Origin: Maricaulis sp947259345
GTDB taxonomy: Bacteria > Pseudomonadota > Alphaproteobacteria > Caulobacterales > Maricaulaceae
Direction: 5' to 3'
Assembly (NCBI GenBank): GCA_965217205.1
Contig: OZ244254.1
Span: 2,604,001 to 2,668,000 of the forward strand
DNA length: 64,000 nucleotides
Positions 35,648-43,488 of this stretch are shown one piece after another. Positions within the stretch are counted from its first letter, which is position 1. Each line of letters opens with the position of its first letter. The position numbers and the translations under genes are program-made. The notes beneath the pieces are model-generated. The model saw only the letters and a program-made list of their open reading frames with translations, was not told the DNA's origin and made no database searches.

Positions 35648-35941
35648 GCGCGACAGTCCATCGTTCGCTCTTCCCATACTGCCCAAGATGCGCCAAATGT
35701 TGGTTATTCTTTACGTCTCGCCCGCTTCGAAATCCCACCTTCTGAAGCTTCGGCGGGGGCTTTAATGAACAGCGCCTCACTATCCTGATTGCCCCTCTGG
35801 GTTGAGCTCTGACACCCAACTACTTAATTTAGAGCGAGCCAAATGATCTGGTAGCGAAATTTGCACCATAGTTCTCGTATGATGCTGAATCCGGTTCCGT
35901 TCGTTTGCCGCGCTGCTCTAAGCTATTAAAAGAAGGCGATC
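35648..35941. other. Low-GC spacer after the methyltransferase, with the right flanking repeat
   Basis: 294 bases with no gene that I can support. Composition falls sharply in GC from about 35700 on. TTCCCATACTG plus ATGCGCC at 35671-35694 repeats the motif at 26016-26039. An AAGAAGG ribosome site at the right end serves the next gene. Confidence 0.45.
35671..35694 (+). repeat. Right copy of the cassette-flanking direct repeat
   Basis: TTCCCATACTG at 35671-35681, a six-base spacer, then ATGCGCC at 35688-35694. It lies 24 bases past the methyltransferase stop, and its partner is upstream of the Z1 gene. Confidence 0.45.
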
Positions 35942-37144
35942 ATGAATCGATCACTTGTCGTTGACGTACGTGAGAATACATGGCCAGGGTCTGGAAAGCT
36001 TCCGGACTTTCCTTCTACTTTTCACAGCGGTGTTGAAACGCATCAAGTCAACATCCCCTCCACTTTGTTGCTGATCGGCTATCTGACGACGCCAACATCA
36101 TCCACCGGAGTTTCACTGAGTGAGTTCTGGGCTTGGGTTCGCTACTTAGCCGCCGTAACTAACGACAATGACTTGCGGTTGACACAAAGTTTTGCCGATC
36201 TTGATGCCCACCAGAAGACCATCCTGAGTGACGATTTTGGGATGGGCGTTCCAATGCACTGGCTGAGCCAGCGATTAACCTTCAGCCATATCGTCGATGG
36301 ACGATATTTTATGCAGCGGGTCGCCGCCTCCTTGGGTGCCTCTCAACGCCGCACCGCCAAACGTGGACCTAATAAAACCCCTGATTTCGTGGCTCGCGAC
36401 ACAAATGGGATTTGGCATGTCGTCGAATGCAAAGGCACCCAATCAGGAAGAAAATATGGGGAGGCACAGCTTGGTGATTCTGGGCCACCGCCCTCGGGCG
36501 GCATTGCCCAAAAGAGATCAATTGAGTTTCCGCCCGGTCACAGCGGACAACGCCTTGTTTGCGGTTTGTGCATAGGTATGGAGAATGGCGAACCAAGTCG
36601 GTTGACGGTCGTCGACCCTAAGGTGGAGGAACCTTTCCGCTTGGGCAGTTCACAGCTAGAGTTGGCGGAAGATGCGGCGGCCCGCGGTGTTGCCTCTCGA
36701 GCACTTCGGCTATCGGGATTTGAAACGACTGCAGCAGCCACTGCTGCTCCTCTTGGCGCACATCCAGGTGTCACACGATCTCGTGCCCAAAGGGCAGAGG
36801 CTGAACGCCAAGAGTATGTAAATGAAAGAGATCAGCGGGCGCGTACTGAACTCGATCAGGCGGAGTTGCACAGTGATGGCAGTTTTCAAATTCGCGAGGT
36901 TAATTTCACTTTGCCGCGGCCGGTCCGCATTAGCGATCGAGAAGTTGGGCGCGTTATGATCCGCCAATCAATAAACCGGGATTTTCTCGCGCGACTACGG
37001 GAACAACCAACAGTACCAGACCCGAACTACGGCAACTTTATTGAAATGCCCCTGAACGAAATGAAAAACACTGCAAAAAGCGATGAACATTCTGCCACAT
37101 TTTACATCGGTGAATTATTCCGTTCAGAACTTATTCTAGATTGA
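35942..37144 (+). CDS. Unrecognised protein with a PD-(D/E)XK-like nuclease motif
   Basis: 400 residues, preceded by AAGAAGG. I do not recognise the family. Near residue 145 it has TPDFVARDTNGIWHVVECKG, the spacing of an Asp on a beta hairpin followed by E-x-K, as in PD-(D/E)XK nucleases. The C-terminal ~130 residues contain a charged, probably coiled helix (RAQRAEAERQEYVNERDQRA). Base composition is clearly lower in GC than all neighbours, indicating separate recent acquisition. Position next to a restriction-like cassette suggests a defence nuclease. The alternative is a mobile-element hypothetical protein. Confidence 0.7.
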   Translation: MNRSLVVDVRENTWPGSGKLPDFPSTFHSGVETHQVNIPSTLLLIGYLTTPTSSTGVSLSEFWAWVRYLAAVTNDNDLRLTQSFADLDAHQKTILSDDFGMGVPMHWLSQRLTFSHIVDGRYFMQRVAASLGASQRRTAKRGPNKTPDFVARDTNGIWHVVECKGTQSGRKYGEAQLGDSGPPPSGGIAQKRSIEFPPGHSGQRLVCGLCIGMENGEPSRLTVVDPKVEEPFRLGSSQLELAEDAAARGVASRALRLSGFETTAAATAAPLGAHPGVTRSRAQRAEAERQEYVNERDQRARTELDQAELHSDGSFQIREVNFTLPRPVRISDREVGRVMIRQSINRDFLARLREQPTVPDPNYGNFIEMPLNEMKNTAKSDEHSATFYIGELFRSELILD

Positions 37145-37309
37145 ATTTCTGCAATCCGGTCAGTTATTTGTTCGAACTCCTTAGTTGGTTGGCTAGCGCC
37201 AAGTTTCTGCGAGCCGCTCCACCATCTGAACAATCGGGGGCGGTTTCATGACCTGTGCCCCATTTGGTCCCGCATTTGAATTGAGAGTCTGTCGGAACGG
37301 AGCAAACAT

Positions 37310-38407
37310 TTGAACACGTCAGACAATTCACGGCTTGCCAGGCCGCCGGAAAGGCAATCTGCAGGGCTCGGGGCCGAAGTTCTCCACCGCTTCGACGGCC
37401 TTATAAAACTGAGGCTCGGGCACGCAGCCTTTGGCAGCACGCTATTGCCCGAAATTCTGTTCATCGAGTTTGGTTCCAAATGGCGGTTCTACCAACCAAG
37501 CTTCTTCAGCCCGGCCATCTTGGTCTTCAACAAAGAACCAGGAATTCATGTCGCGCAAATCTCTGTCGATGTCGGCGGTCCGCGTGAGAGCAAGCTGACC
37601 CGGCTCGTTCTCGAGCTCCGGTCCGATGGTTTTGTTAGAAGCCATGATGACGGCGCACAGCTCTACCGGTGTGAGGTCAAAGGCCCTAGGCGGCTGGCAC
37701 GGCATGCATCGGGGCAGTGCTGGCGCCGCGCGGACGACGACTACGACGTTCTTCTGTTCCACATCACGAGTCCCGAAGCCTTCTCCGGCATAGTCACTAG
37801 CGGCGAGTTACGGTCGTCTCGTTGGAACCTTCAGGGCACGAGGGAATTGGCCAACGTCGCCTACGTGTATTTGACGAACCTCCCCTCGATCGAAGCCGAG
37901 GAGGACCTGCGCCGGATCGCGATGTCATCGAACGGGGTCATCCACTTCCAGACGACCCCCTACCGTGCGCTCGAAGAGACTCTCGAATTGGAGGTCTACC
38001 GTGAAAACACGGCGGGGAGGACAACAAAGCTGCAGGTAAAGGTCGCGAGCGACCTTCTGGCACCGCCGCACCTGTTGATACATCGCCCAATAGGCGATCA
38101 AGCCTATTACGAGGTCATCGGCCCCGAGATCTACCGCGTAGGGGTTCAGCCCGGAGTTGCCCTTGAGTTTGCGCGCGGCCGGGCAACAGTCGATGCGGTG
38201 AAGTTGAAGCGCTTCGGCTATGTCGTAGTTGGCGACGCCTCCACTGTCGAAGGACTCGCCGCGCCATATGACGAAGAGGAATCCAAGGAGGTCGTCCATG
38301 TCGAGAAACTTGATGCTGGTCTCGACCTGTTCGAGTACTGGCTGAACCATCAGAACAGCGATCAGATCTCCAGCCGCCACCCCGAGCCCCGTATCTTGTC
38401 GGGTTGA
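37310..38407 (+). CDS. Unrecognised island protein with possible ADP-ribosyltransferase-like segment
   Basis: 365 residues from a TTG start at 37310 that has GGAG seven bases upstream; no ATG fits better. I cannot name the family. Around residues 148-190 it has LLFHITSPEAFSGIVTSGEL and WNLQGTRELANVAYVYLTNL. This has the H-x-[ST]...L..G pattern loosely recalling DarT/ART-fold NAD-binding cores. That resemblance is weak. It has no signal peptide or membrane helix. It stands alone on the plus strand, with 165 bases before it and a convergent regulator gene after it. Confidence 0.6.
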   Translation: MNTSDNSRLARPPERQSAGLGAEVLHRFDGLIKLRLGHAAFGSTLLPEILFIEFGSKWRFYQPSFFSPAILVFNKEPGIHVAQISVDVGGPRESKLTRLVLELRSDGFVRSHDDGAQLYRCEVKGPRRLARHASGQCWRRADDDYDVLLFHITSPEAFSGIVTSGELRSSRWNLQGTRELANVAYVYLTNLPSIEAEEDLRRIAMSSNGVIHFQTTPYRALEETLELEVYRENTAGRTTKLQVKVASDLLAPPHLLIHRPIGDQAYYEVIGPEIYRVGVQPGVALEFARGRATVDAVKLKRFGYVVVGDASTVEGLAAPYDEEESKEVVHVEKLDAGLDLFEYWLNHQNSDQISSRHPEPRILSG

Positions 38408-38454
38408 GGCAACGCGCGTGGTTTCCTGGGTCCGCTCCTGCGCCAAAGCGGACC

Positions 38455-38655
38455 TCAGTCCACCAAGTCGCCAACAGAGACTCCAAGCGCTTCCGCAATC
38501 CGTCCAACAATCGTGATTGTCGGATTACGCACGAGCCGCTCCACCCCAGAAATGTAAGTGCGGTGCACGCCGGCCTGATGGGCCAGCTCTTCCTGGGACC
38601 AGCCTCTTTGGCGCCTGAATTTGCGCATGTTGTCTGCAAGCCGCTGGCGAATGTC
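38455..38655 (-). CDS. XRE-family helix-turn-helix regulator
   Basis: 66 residues from ATG 38655 (a GTG at 38673 would add six). The whole protein is one XRE domain: IRQRLADNMRKFRRQRGWSQ, then EELAHQAGVHRTYISGVERL with the recognition helix, and TIVGRIAEALGVSVGDLV. Lone XRE domains of this size usually repress their own divergent promoter. Here the divergent partner is a nuclease-fold protein, reminiscent of controller proteins of restriction systems. Confidence 0.85.
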   Translation of the reverse strand, partial: DIRQRLADNMRKFRRQRGWSQEELAHQAGVHRTYISGVERLVRNPTITIVGRIAEALGVSVGDLVD

Positions 38656-38694
38656 CATGCAAGCAACGGACACCGGCGCATACTTTCGGACTAC

Positions 38695-38707
38695 AGACTA
38701 TGAGTCT
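38695..38707. promoter_or_regulatory. Palindrome in the divergent promoter of the XRE regulator
   Basis: AGACT-ATG-AGTCT at 38695-38707 is a perfect five-base inverted repeat with a three-base centre. It lies 40 bases upstream of the regulator start and about 50 upstream of the partner gene. This is a natural position for an XRE dimer site. Confidence 0.4.
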
Positions 38708-38754
38708 CTTTTTGCGTTGACTTCCCCTCGGGCCCAAGCCTTTGTGTGCATGTC

Positions 38755-39249
38755 ATGCAAGCTCAACCGACATACACACGGCCCACGTCTGGCCAGCTTG
38801 GAACAGCCGCAGAAATCCTTGTGGCCTGCCAGTTGATGATCGCATCAAAGGGGCGGCTGTCGAGCTACGTGCCTCTGGTCGACGCTGACGGTATCGACGT
38901 GATGGTCCACGACAAGGTCACACACCACGCGATCGGCCTGCAGATCAAGAGCTGGACCTTCCAGGATGAAACGCGGCCACAAACCGTCCAGTTTGATGTC
39001 GGGATATCAACCTGGCGCGATGATCCGGGCCTCTACCTGCTTGCGGTCGCGATCGATGGCCATAATGCCAAGCTGGAGAGCGCTTGGCTGATGCCCTCCG
39101 GAACGGTGCAGACTGTCGCCAATATGGGCAAACGCAAAATGAGTCTGGTTCCTAATCACCGCCCGACGAGCAAGGATCGGTACACACCTTACCGCCTGCA
39201 CCACATGGCGCAGGTCGCGGATGCCCTCATCGCGGCAATCGAGGCGTGA
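38755..39249 (+). CDS. Small restriction-endonuclease-fold-like protein
   Basis: 164 residues from ATG 38755; an in-frame GTG at 38746 is the alternative. The N-terminal part reads GTAAEILVACQLMIASKGRL, then DADGIDVMVHDK and IGLQIKSWTF. This is the E...D...QxK pattern shared by DUF4365-like and other PD-(D/E)XK-related proteins. It is divergent from the XRE regulator, and its stop overlaps the next small gene. Homologues of this size are common but uncharacterised. A nuclease role is inferred from the motif alone. Confidence 0.7.
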   Translation: MQAQPTYTRPTSGQLGTAAEILVACQLMIASKGRLSSYVPLVDADGIDVMVHDKVTHHAIGLQIKSWTFQDETRPQTVQFDVGISTWRDDPGLYLLAVAIDGHNAKLESAWLMPSGTVQTVANMGKRKMSLVPNHRPTSKDRYTPYRLHHMAQVADALIAAIEA

Positions 39250-39443
39250 CAGCATCCCCGGATGAGATTGATCTCTTTCATCATCTCGCCGCGCAGGCGA
39301 CGGGCGAACTGGAAGACGCAGCCACGCTGACCGTCCGGCACCAAACGGGTCCTCTGCCGAATTCACTTGGGCCTGTGATCAGGCGTACCGAAGCCGCCCT
39401 GGCATTGATCAGAGCGGCCCAAACAATAGTTGACCGAGCCTAG
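39246..39443 (+). CDS. Small hypothetical protein
   Basis: 65 residues from GTG 39246, overlapping the preceding stop by four bases. It is helical and of even composition (DEIDLFHHLAAQATGELEDA) with no recognised family. The coupled start is the main support for its being real. Confidence 0.45.
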   Translation: MTASPDEIDLFHHLAAQATGELEDAATLTVRHQTGPLPNSLGPVIRRTEAALALIRAAQTIVDRA

Positions 39444-39491
39444 ATTGCTTGCCGTGATGCGCCCGGAAAGATCACGGAGTGCAAGAAGAGC

Positions 39492-40211
39492 ATGCCCAGA
39501 AAAATTGATGAGGCGTGGAGCGATGACGGGTTTTCTGATTTTAAACCAGTAGAGTTCACGGACGAGGACCTGGACGGCTGGCTGGAAATGCTCGCACCGT
39601 CAAAAGTTCCAGTCGACAAAGGCCAGCTGCGCCTTGAGTTGACTGAAATCGGCACGTCGCTTCGATGTGGCCATCGTCGCGGCGCTCGATCCTTCAAAAT
39701 CCGGCAGGCCACCCAGGCGCTTGAAACCCTGCTTGAGCACCCGGTCATCGATTGCGCTCTCGTGTTGGACCTTAATGGGCGAGCCCATGAGGCCCTGCTG
39801 GATCAGCTCTTGATGATGGATGCGCCCGAGTTGCAACGCTCGCCCAGCGTCGTAGAGGCCCTAGCCGCAGGCCAGGTAAGCGAAGCCTCCCTGAGAGACG
39901 CAGCCTGGCGCGCCATTGACCATCTCAATACCCCGCCCAACGACCGGTTTGGAAATCCGGGCAAGAAGCTCAGCCGTCAACGCGATGCAACGCTGCCCTG
40001 GGCCGTCGAGGAGCTCTGTAAGCTTTGGGAATATTTGACGGGTGAGCCGGTGACAATCGGGGCGCGCTCGGACCCCAAATATAGCGTTACTGCCACATCA
40101 AAGAGCGGGGCCTGGGTCACGCAAGTCATCATAAAGTTGACGTCCGCATCTTGGTCCTCCCGCACGCGGACTGCGATCGAGAGCTATGTGAAAAAGCGCA
40201 ATATCATCTAG
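39492..40211 (+). CDS. Hypothetical island protein
   Basis: 239 residues, with AAGAAG ahead of ATG 39492. It is mostly helical, with an acidic N-terminus (DDGFSDFKPVEFTDEDLDGW) and a basic C-terminus. A segment near residues 145-175 (GNPGKKLSRQRDATLPWAVE) resembles the phage/plasmid hypothetical proteins that often precede DNA methylase genes. I assign no function. No catalytic motif or membrane segment is seen. Confidence 0.6.
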   Translation: MPRKIDEAWSDDGFSDFKPVEFTDEDLDGWLEMLAPSKVPVDKGQLRLELTEIGTSLRCGHRRGARSFKIRQATQALETLLEHPVIDCALVLDLNGRAHEALLDQLLMMDAPELQRSPSVVEALAAGQVSEASLRDAAWRAIDHLNTPPNDRFGNPGKKLSRQRDATLPWAVEELCKLWEYLTGEPVTIGARSDPKYSVTATSKSGAWVTQVIIKLTSASWSSRTRTAIESYVKKRNII

Positions 40212-40216
40212 CGGAT

Positions 40217-40255
40217 ACTTGTTTTGACGACCAGTACACTTGTTTTGCTAACCAG
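40217..40255. repeat. Two 18-base direct repeats phased by 21 bases
   Basis: ACTTGTTTTGACGACCAG at 40217-40234 and ACTTGTTTTGCTAACCAG at 40238-40255 match at 15 of 18 positions and start 21 bases apart, two helical turns. They lie upstream of the methylase module, as a tandem operator would. Confidence 0.5.
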
Positions 40256-40280
40256 ACCTGCCTGAGTGCTCCAACTAACG

Positions 40281-40306
40281 ACCTCTTTTAGCAAACCAAA
40301 AGAGGT
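40281..40306 (+). promoter_or_regulatory. Hairpin sequestering the ribosome binding site of the methylase module
   Basis: ACCTCTTTT at 40281-40289 pairs perfectly with AAAAGAGGT at 40298-40306 around an eight-base loop. The right arm contains the AGAGG ribosome site for ATG 40311. Folded, it would block initiation of the first gene of the module. Confidence 0.55.
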
Positions 40307-40310
40307 AACA

Positions 40311-40538
40311 ATGACTAAATTCAATCCCCCTGTGGTCCAACCGGGCCACATTCACTTCGCAAACCGTTTGATCGATATCGATGATCATCTCGACGGCAAG
40401 CAATCCTGGTTCTGGATCTACTGCCTGGCAAACATGGCAAACGGCCGGACCTACTACGCCTGTGAGCCGGAGTTCGATTTCCTTGCCGCCGAGGTTGTCG
40501 CACACTTTCCACTGCCCGTTTTCGGAGGCGCATCATGA
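40311..40538 (+). CDS. Small hypothetical protein preceding the DNA methylase
   Basis: 75 residues from ATG 40311, directly behind an AGAGG site that is buried in a hairpin. The sequence (IHFANRLIDIDDHLDGKQSW, then FLAAEVVAHFPLPVF) has no family I recognise. Its stop overlaps the methylase start by four bases (ATGA). Control of this leader-like gene would therefore control the downstream chain. Confidence 0.6.
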   Translation: MTKFNPPVVQPGHIHFANRLIDIDDHLDGKQSWFWIYCLANMANGRTYYACEPEFDFLAAEVVAHFPLPVFGGAS

Positions 40539-41845
40539 CCGCTCCGATCCGGGACCTCCGCGTAGAGACGGTGTCGATTCGCGCACTCAAGCCCTACTCG
40601 AATAATCCTCGCACTCATTCGAAACGTCAGATCGAGCAGGTCGCTGCCAGCATCCAGGCATTTGGCTGGACTAACCCGATCCTGGTCAGTGACGAGCTTG
40701 ATCTCATTGCCGGTCACGGCCGTCTGGAGGCCGCAAAGTCTCTTGGCCTGACCGAGGTTCCGGTGATGCGGCTGTCCGGGATGAGCGAGGCGCAGCAGCG
40801 CGCCTATGTCATTGCGGATAATCGTCTGGCCGAGACAGCCGGTTGGGACGATGAACTCCTGAAACTGGAGATCGGCGGGCTGATCGAGATGGATCTGGAT
40901 TTCCAGATCGAGACGATCGGTTTCGAGACTGGCGAGATCGATGTGATCCTGGCCGGTGAAGAGACGCCGGAGGAGGCCGAGGAGGTGCCGCCGCCAGACG
41001 ACGGGCCGCCTGTCAGCCGGCTTGGTGATGTCTGGCTGCTGGGTCGGCATCGCCTGGTTTGCGGAGACGCGCTCGATGCCGCGACCTATCATGCTCTGCT
41101 GGGCGATGAGATCGCGGACACGTGTTTTACGGATCCGCCGTACAACGTGCCGATCGCCGGACATGTCAGCGGGCTGGGCAAGAAGACTCACGACGAGTTC
41201 GTCATGGCGTCGGGTGAGATGACTGATGTGGAATTCTCGGGCTTTCTCCAGACCATGGCCGCGCGCATCAGCGCTGCCCTGAGACCTGGCGGGATCACGT
41301 TTGCCTGCATGGACTGGCGTCATATCTGCGAGCTTGTGGCTGCTGGCGAGGGCGAGATTGGTGAGCTGAAGAACATTTGCGTCTGGAACAAGGAGGTGGG
41401 CGGCATGGGGTCGCTCTATCGGTCAAAGCATGAGCTTGTCGCGGTGTTTGCCAAGCGCGGCGGCCGGCACACGAATAATGTCCAGCTGGGCAGGTTTGGC
41501 CGCAACCGGACCAATGTCTGGGACTATCCAGGGGTAGCAGGCCGGCGCGACGAGTTGGCGATGCACCCGACCGTCAAGCCGACCGCCATGGTGGCTGATG
41601 CGATCAAGGATGTGACGCCGCTGGAGGGTCTGGTGCTTGATCCGTTCGGAGGGTCCGGCTCAACGCTTCTGGCCGCTGAGGGATGCGGCCGGTCGGCAAG
41701 ATTGATCGAACTGGATCCGCGCTATTGCGACCTCATCGTCCGGCGTTTTGAAGCGGCAGCGGGTGAGGACGCTCGTCTTGAGCAGACCGGCGAGCGCTTT
41801 TCGTTTGTGAGCGAGATCCGTCTTGAGTGGGAGGGTCTGGAATGA
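40535..41845 (+). CDS. ParB-domain plus N6/N4 DNA methyltransferase
   Basis: 436 residues. Residues ~10-110 form a ParB/Srx-like domain (PYSNNPRTHSKRQIEQVAAS, LIAGHGRLEAAKSLGL). From ~170 the beta-class DNA methyltransferase follows, with CFTDPPYNVPIAG (motif IV, DPPY) and late LDPFGGSGSTLLAAE (motif I) plus HPTVKPTAM. This fusion is widespread in prophages and integrative elements and probably modifies adenine. No cognate restriction gene is adjacent, so it may be an orphan or an anti-restriction enzyme. It is coupled to both neighbours by four-base overlaps. Confidence 0.88.
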   Translation: MTAPIRDLRVETVSIRALKPYSNNPRTHSKRQIEQVAASIQAFGWTNPILVSDELDLIAGHGRLEAAKSLGLTEVPVMRLSGMSEAQQRAYVIADNRLAETAGWDDELLKLEIGGLIEMDLDFQIETIGFETGEIDVILAGEETPEEAEEVPPPDDGPPVSRLGDVWLLGRHRLVCGDALDAATYHALLGDEIADTCFTDPPYNVPIAGHVSGLGKKTHDEFVMASGEMTDVEFSGFLQTMAARISAALRPGGITFACMDWRHICELVAAGEGEIGELKNICVWNKEVGGMGSLYRSKHELVAVFAKRGGRHTNNVQLGRFGRNRTNVWDYPGVAGRRDELAMHPTVKPTAMVADAIKDVTPLEGLVLDPFGGSGSTLLAAEGCGRSARLIELDPRYCDLIVRRFEAAAGEDARLEQTGERFSFVSEIRLEWEGLE

Positions 41846-42360
41846 GCAAGGATGCTGCCGACTACGATATTGGATATGGCAAACCGCCGGAGGACACGCG
41901 CTTCAAGAAAGGACAGAGTGGAAATCCGCGAGGCCGGCCGAAAAAGCAGCCCAAGGACGTGGCCGCCCACATGGCTGACCTGCTTGATGAAAAGCAGACC
42001 GTCCGGATGAACGGGAAGACCGTCGTGATGACAGGTGATGAGCTGATGGCCCGGCGACTTATGGAAAAGGCCATGAAAGGCGATGCCAAGGCGTTCGAGA
42101 AAGTGCATCAGCTCAAGGCTCAACACCTTGAAGCCGAACAACGCCGTGCCGATAGGGAGAGTGCGAACAAGGAGATTGTCGTCAAACTTGTGCACGCGAA
42201 AATTCCGGAAGAGGAGTGCTACAAAAAGCCCGGCGAGCGGATACTTTACCATGAAGATGGCGAGCCCAGCGTGATTGAAACCTGGGATGGATATCTGCCG
42301 GACGAGGACGCGAATACTGAAAAGGGAACAGAAGGGGACACCGACGAACCGGGCCTCTAG
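41842..42360 (+). CDS. DUF5681-domain protein
   Basis: 172 residues from ATG 41842, overlapping the methylase stop by four bases and preceded by GGAGGG. The N-terminal motif TRFKKGQSGNPRGRPKK is the DUF5681 signature, a short basic segment of phage-type proteins. The rest is helical and charged (HQLKAQHLEAEQRRADRESA), ending in an acidic tail. DUF5681 genes normally accompany ParB-methylases and phage packaging modules. The exact function is unknown. Confidence 0.8.
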   Translation: MSKDAADYDIGYGKPPEDTRFKKGQSGNPRGRPKKQPKDVAAHMADLLDEKQTVRMNGKTVVMTGDELMARRLMEKAMKGDAKAFEKVHQLKAQHLEAEQRRADRESANKEIVVKLVHAKIPEEECYKKPGERILYHEDGEPSVIETWDGYLPDEDANTEKGTEGDTDEPGL

Positions 42361-42409
42361 GCCTAACGCCCCAGGGCGGCAAACAGGACAATAATAGTGA
42401 CATCGCCGC

Positions 42410-42436
42410 GGCCCGTCCTGCTCTCCAGGGCGGGCC
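42410..42436 (+). other. GC-rich stem-loop in the gap before the DUF3489 gene
   Basis: GGCCCGTCCTG at 42410-42420 and CAGGGCGGGCC at 42426-42436 form an 11-pair stem (one G-U) with a five-base loop. It lies in the 217-base gap between the DUF5681 and DUF3489 genes. No U-tract follows, so it is a weak terminator candidate or an RNA structure. Confidence 0.4.
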
Positions 42437-42577
42437 GGCGTGTATCTGGAGACTGGACTTGGCCCGCGACCCGAGCATGCATGCGGATCACGCCCGGTCA
42501 CACCTTCCCTGCAGGTCCCGGGCTCGTCTCAGTGCAGCCCCTCGCATCCCGCGCGGGGTCCACGCCGGAGACCCATC

Positions 42578-43051
42578 ATGTCCAAACTCACCAAAGCCCA
42601 TATCACTATTCTCGACGCGCTCAGCGGTAAGGACGGCCCGATCCCGATTGATCAACTCTCAGGCCTTCCGGCCGCGGGGCCGGCACTCAGTTCCCATCTC
42701 GAACACCTCTCCAGCCGGGGTTTTGTCACCAGGACCGGCAAGGCGATCGCGCTCACCGAGGTCGGCAAGGCGGCCCTGACCGATGCGCCGCCCACGATAG
42801 CGGATCAGAAGACGCCCAAGCCCGCGGCGAAGGAGCCTGGTGCCCCGCCAACCAAAAAGGCCCGCCTGGTCGCGCTCCTGAAATCCGACACCGGCGCGAC
42901 CGTGCCCGACCTGGCCACCGCACTCGACTGGCTCCCCCATACGACGCGGGCGGCGCTGACCGGGCTCAAGAAATCCGGCTACGAGATCGACAAACTGCCT
43001 CCGCTCGAAGGGAGCCGGTCCTCGCGCTACAAACTCGTCGAGGCGGCCTGA
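42578..43051 (+). CDS. DUF3489-domain protein
   Basis: 157 residues from ATG 42578. The N-terminal half looks like a small winged-helix (HITILDALSGKDGPIPIDQL, RGFVTRTGKAIALTEVGKAA). After a Pro/Lys linker comes the DUF3489 domain: TKKARLVALLKSDTGATVPD, then LATALDWLPHTTRAALTGLK and GSRSSRYKL. This second winged-helix-like domain belongs to a family that almost always precedes DUF2924 and a serine recombinase. It probably assists recombination or controls its expression. Its stop overlaps the next start as TGATG. Confidence 0.85.
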   Translation: MSKLTKAHITILDALSGKDGPIPIDQLSGLPAAGPALSSHLEHLSSRGFVTRTGKAIALTEVGKAALTDAPPTIADQKTPKPAAKEPGAPPTKKARLVALLKSDTGATVPDLATALDWLPHTTRAALTGLKKSGYEIDKLPPLEGSRSSRYKLVEAA

Positions 43052-43488
43052 TGGCCCGGCGCAATCGCAAGATCGAGATCGATCTTGAAGGTCTCTTGGA
43101 CAAGTCACGCGACGAGCTGGTGGCGATCTGGATGGCGAGCTTTGCGAGCAAGCCCCCGCGCGGTCTCAGCCAGGCCTTCCTCGCCCGCCTTGTGGCCTAT
43201 GACCTTCAGGCCGACGCCAGGGGCGGGATCAGCCCGCGCCTCGAAAAGCGCCTGCTTTCCATGGCCGCTGGCGAAACACCCAAGCCCGCCGCCCCCAAGC
43301 TCAAACCCGGCGCGCAGCTCATGCGAACATGGAATGGCGTCACCCACCGGGTTGATGTTGTTGAAGAGGGCTATCGGTACAAGGAGGAGACATACGCCTC
43401 CCTTTCCGCCATCGCCAGGATGATAACCGGCACCCATTGGTCCGGTCCGCGCTTCTTCGGCCTCATCACCCGCAAGAAGGCCGCGTGA
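43051..43488 (+). CDS. DUF2924-domain protein
   Basis: 145 residues, with its ATG overlapping the previous stop. Motifs LLDKSRDELVAIWMASFASK and PGAQLMRTWNGVTHRVDVVE, then YRYKEETYASLSAIARMITG, match DUF2924 throughout. The C-terminus (HWSGPRFFGL) is like a small DNA-binding domain found in excisionase or RAMA-type proteins. It is a constant partner of the following recombinase and is likely an accessory directionality or DNA-bending factor. That role is inferred from gene order. Confidence 0.87.
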   Translation: MARRNRKIEIDLEGLLDKSRDELVAIWMASFASKPPRGLSQAFLARLVAYDLQADARGGISPRLEKRLLSMAAGETPKPAAPKLKPGAQLMRTWNGVTHRVDVVEEGYRYKEETYASLSAIARMITGTHWSGPRFFGLITRKKAA

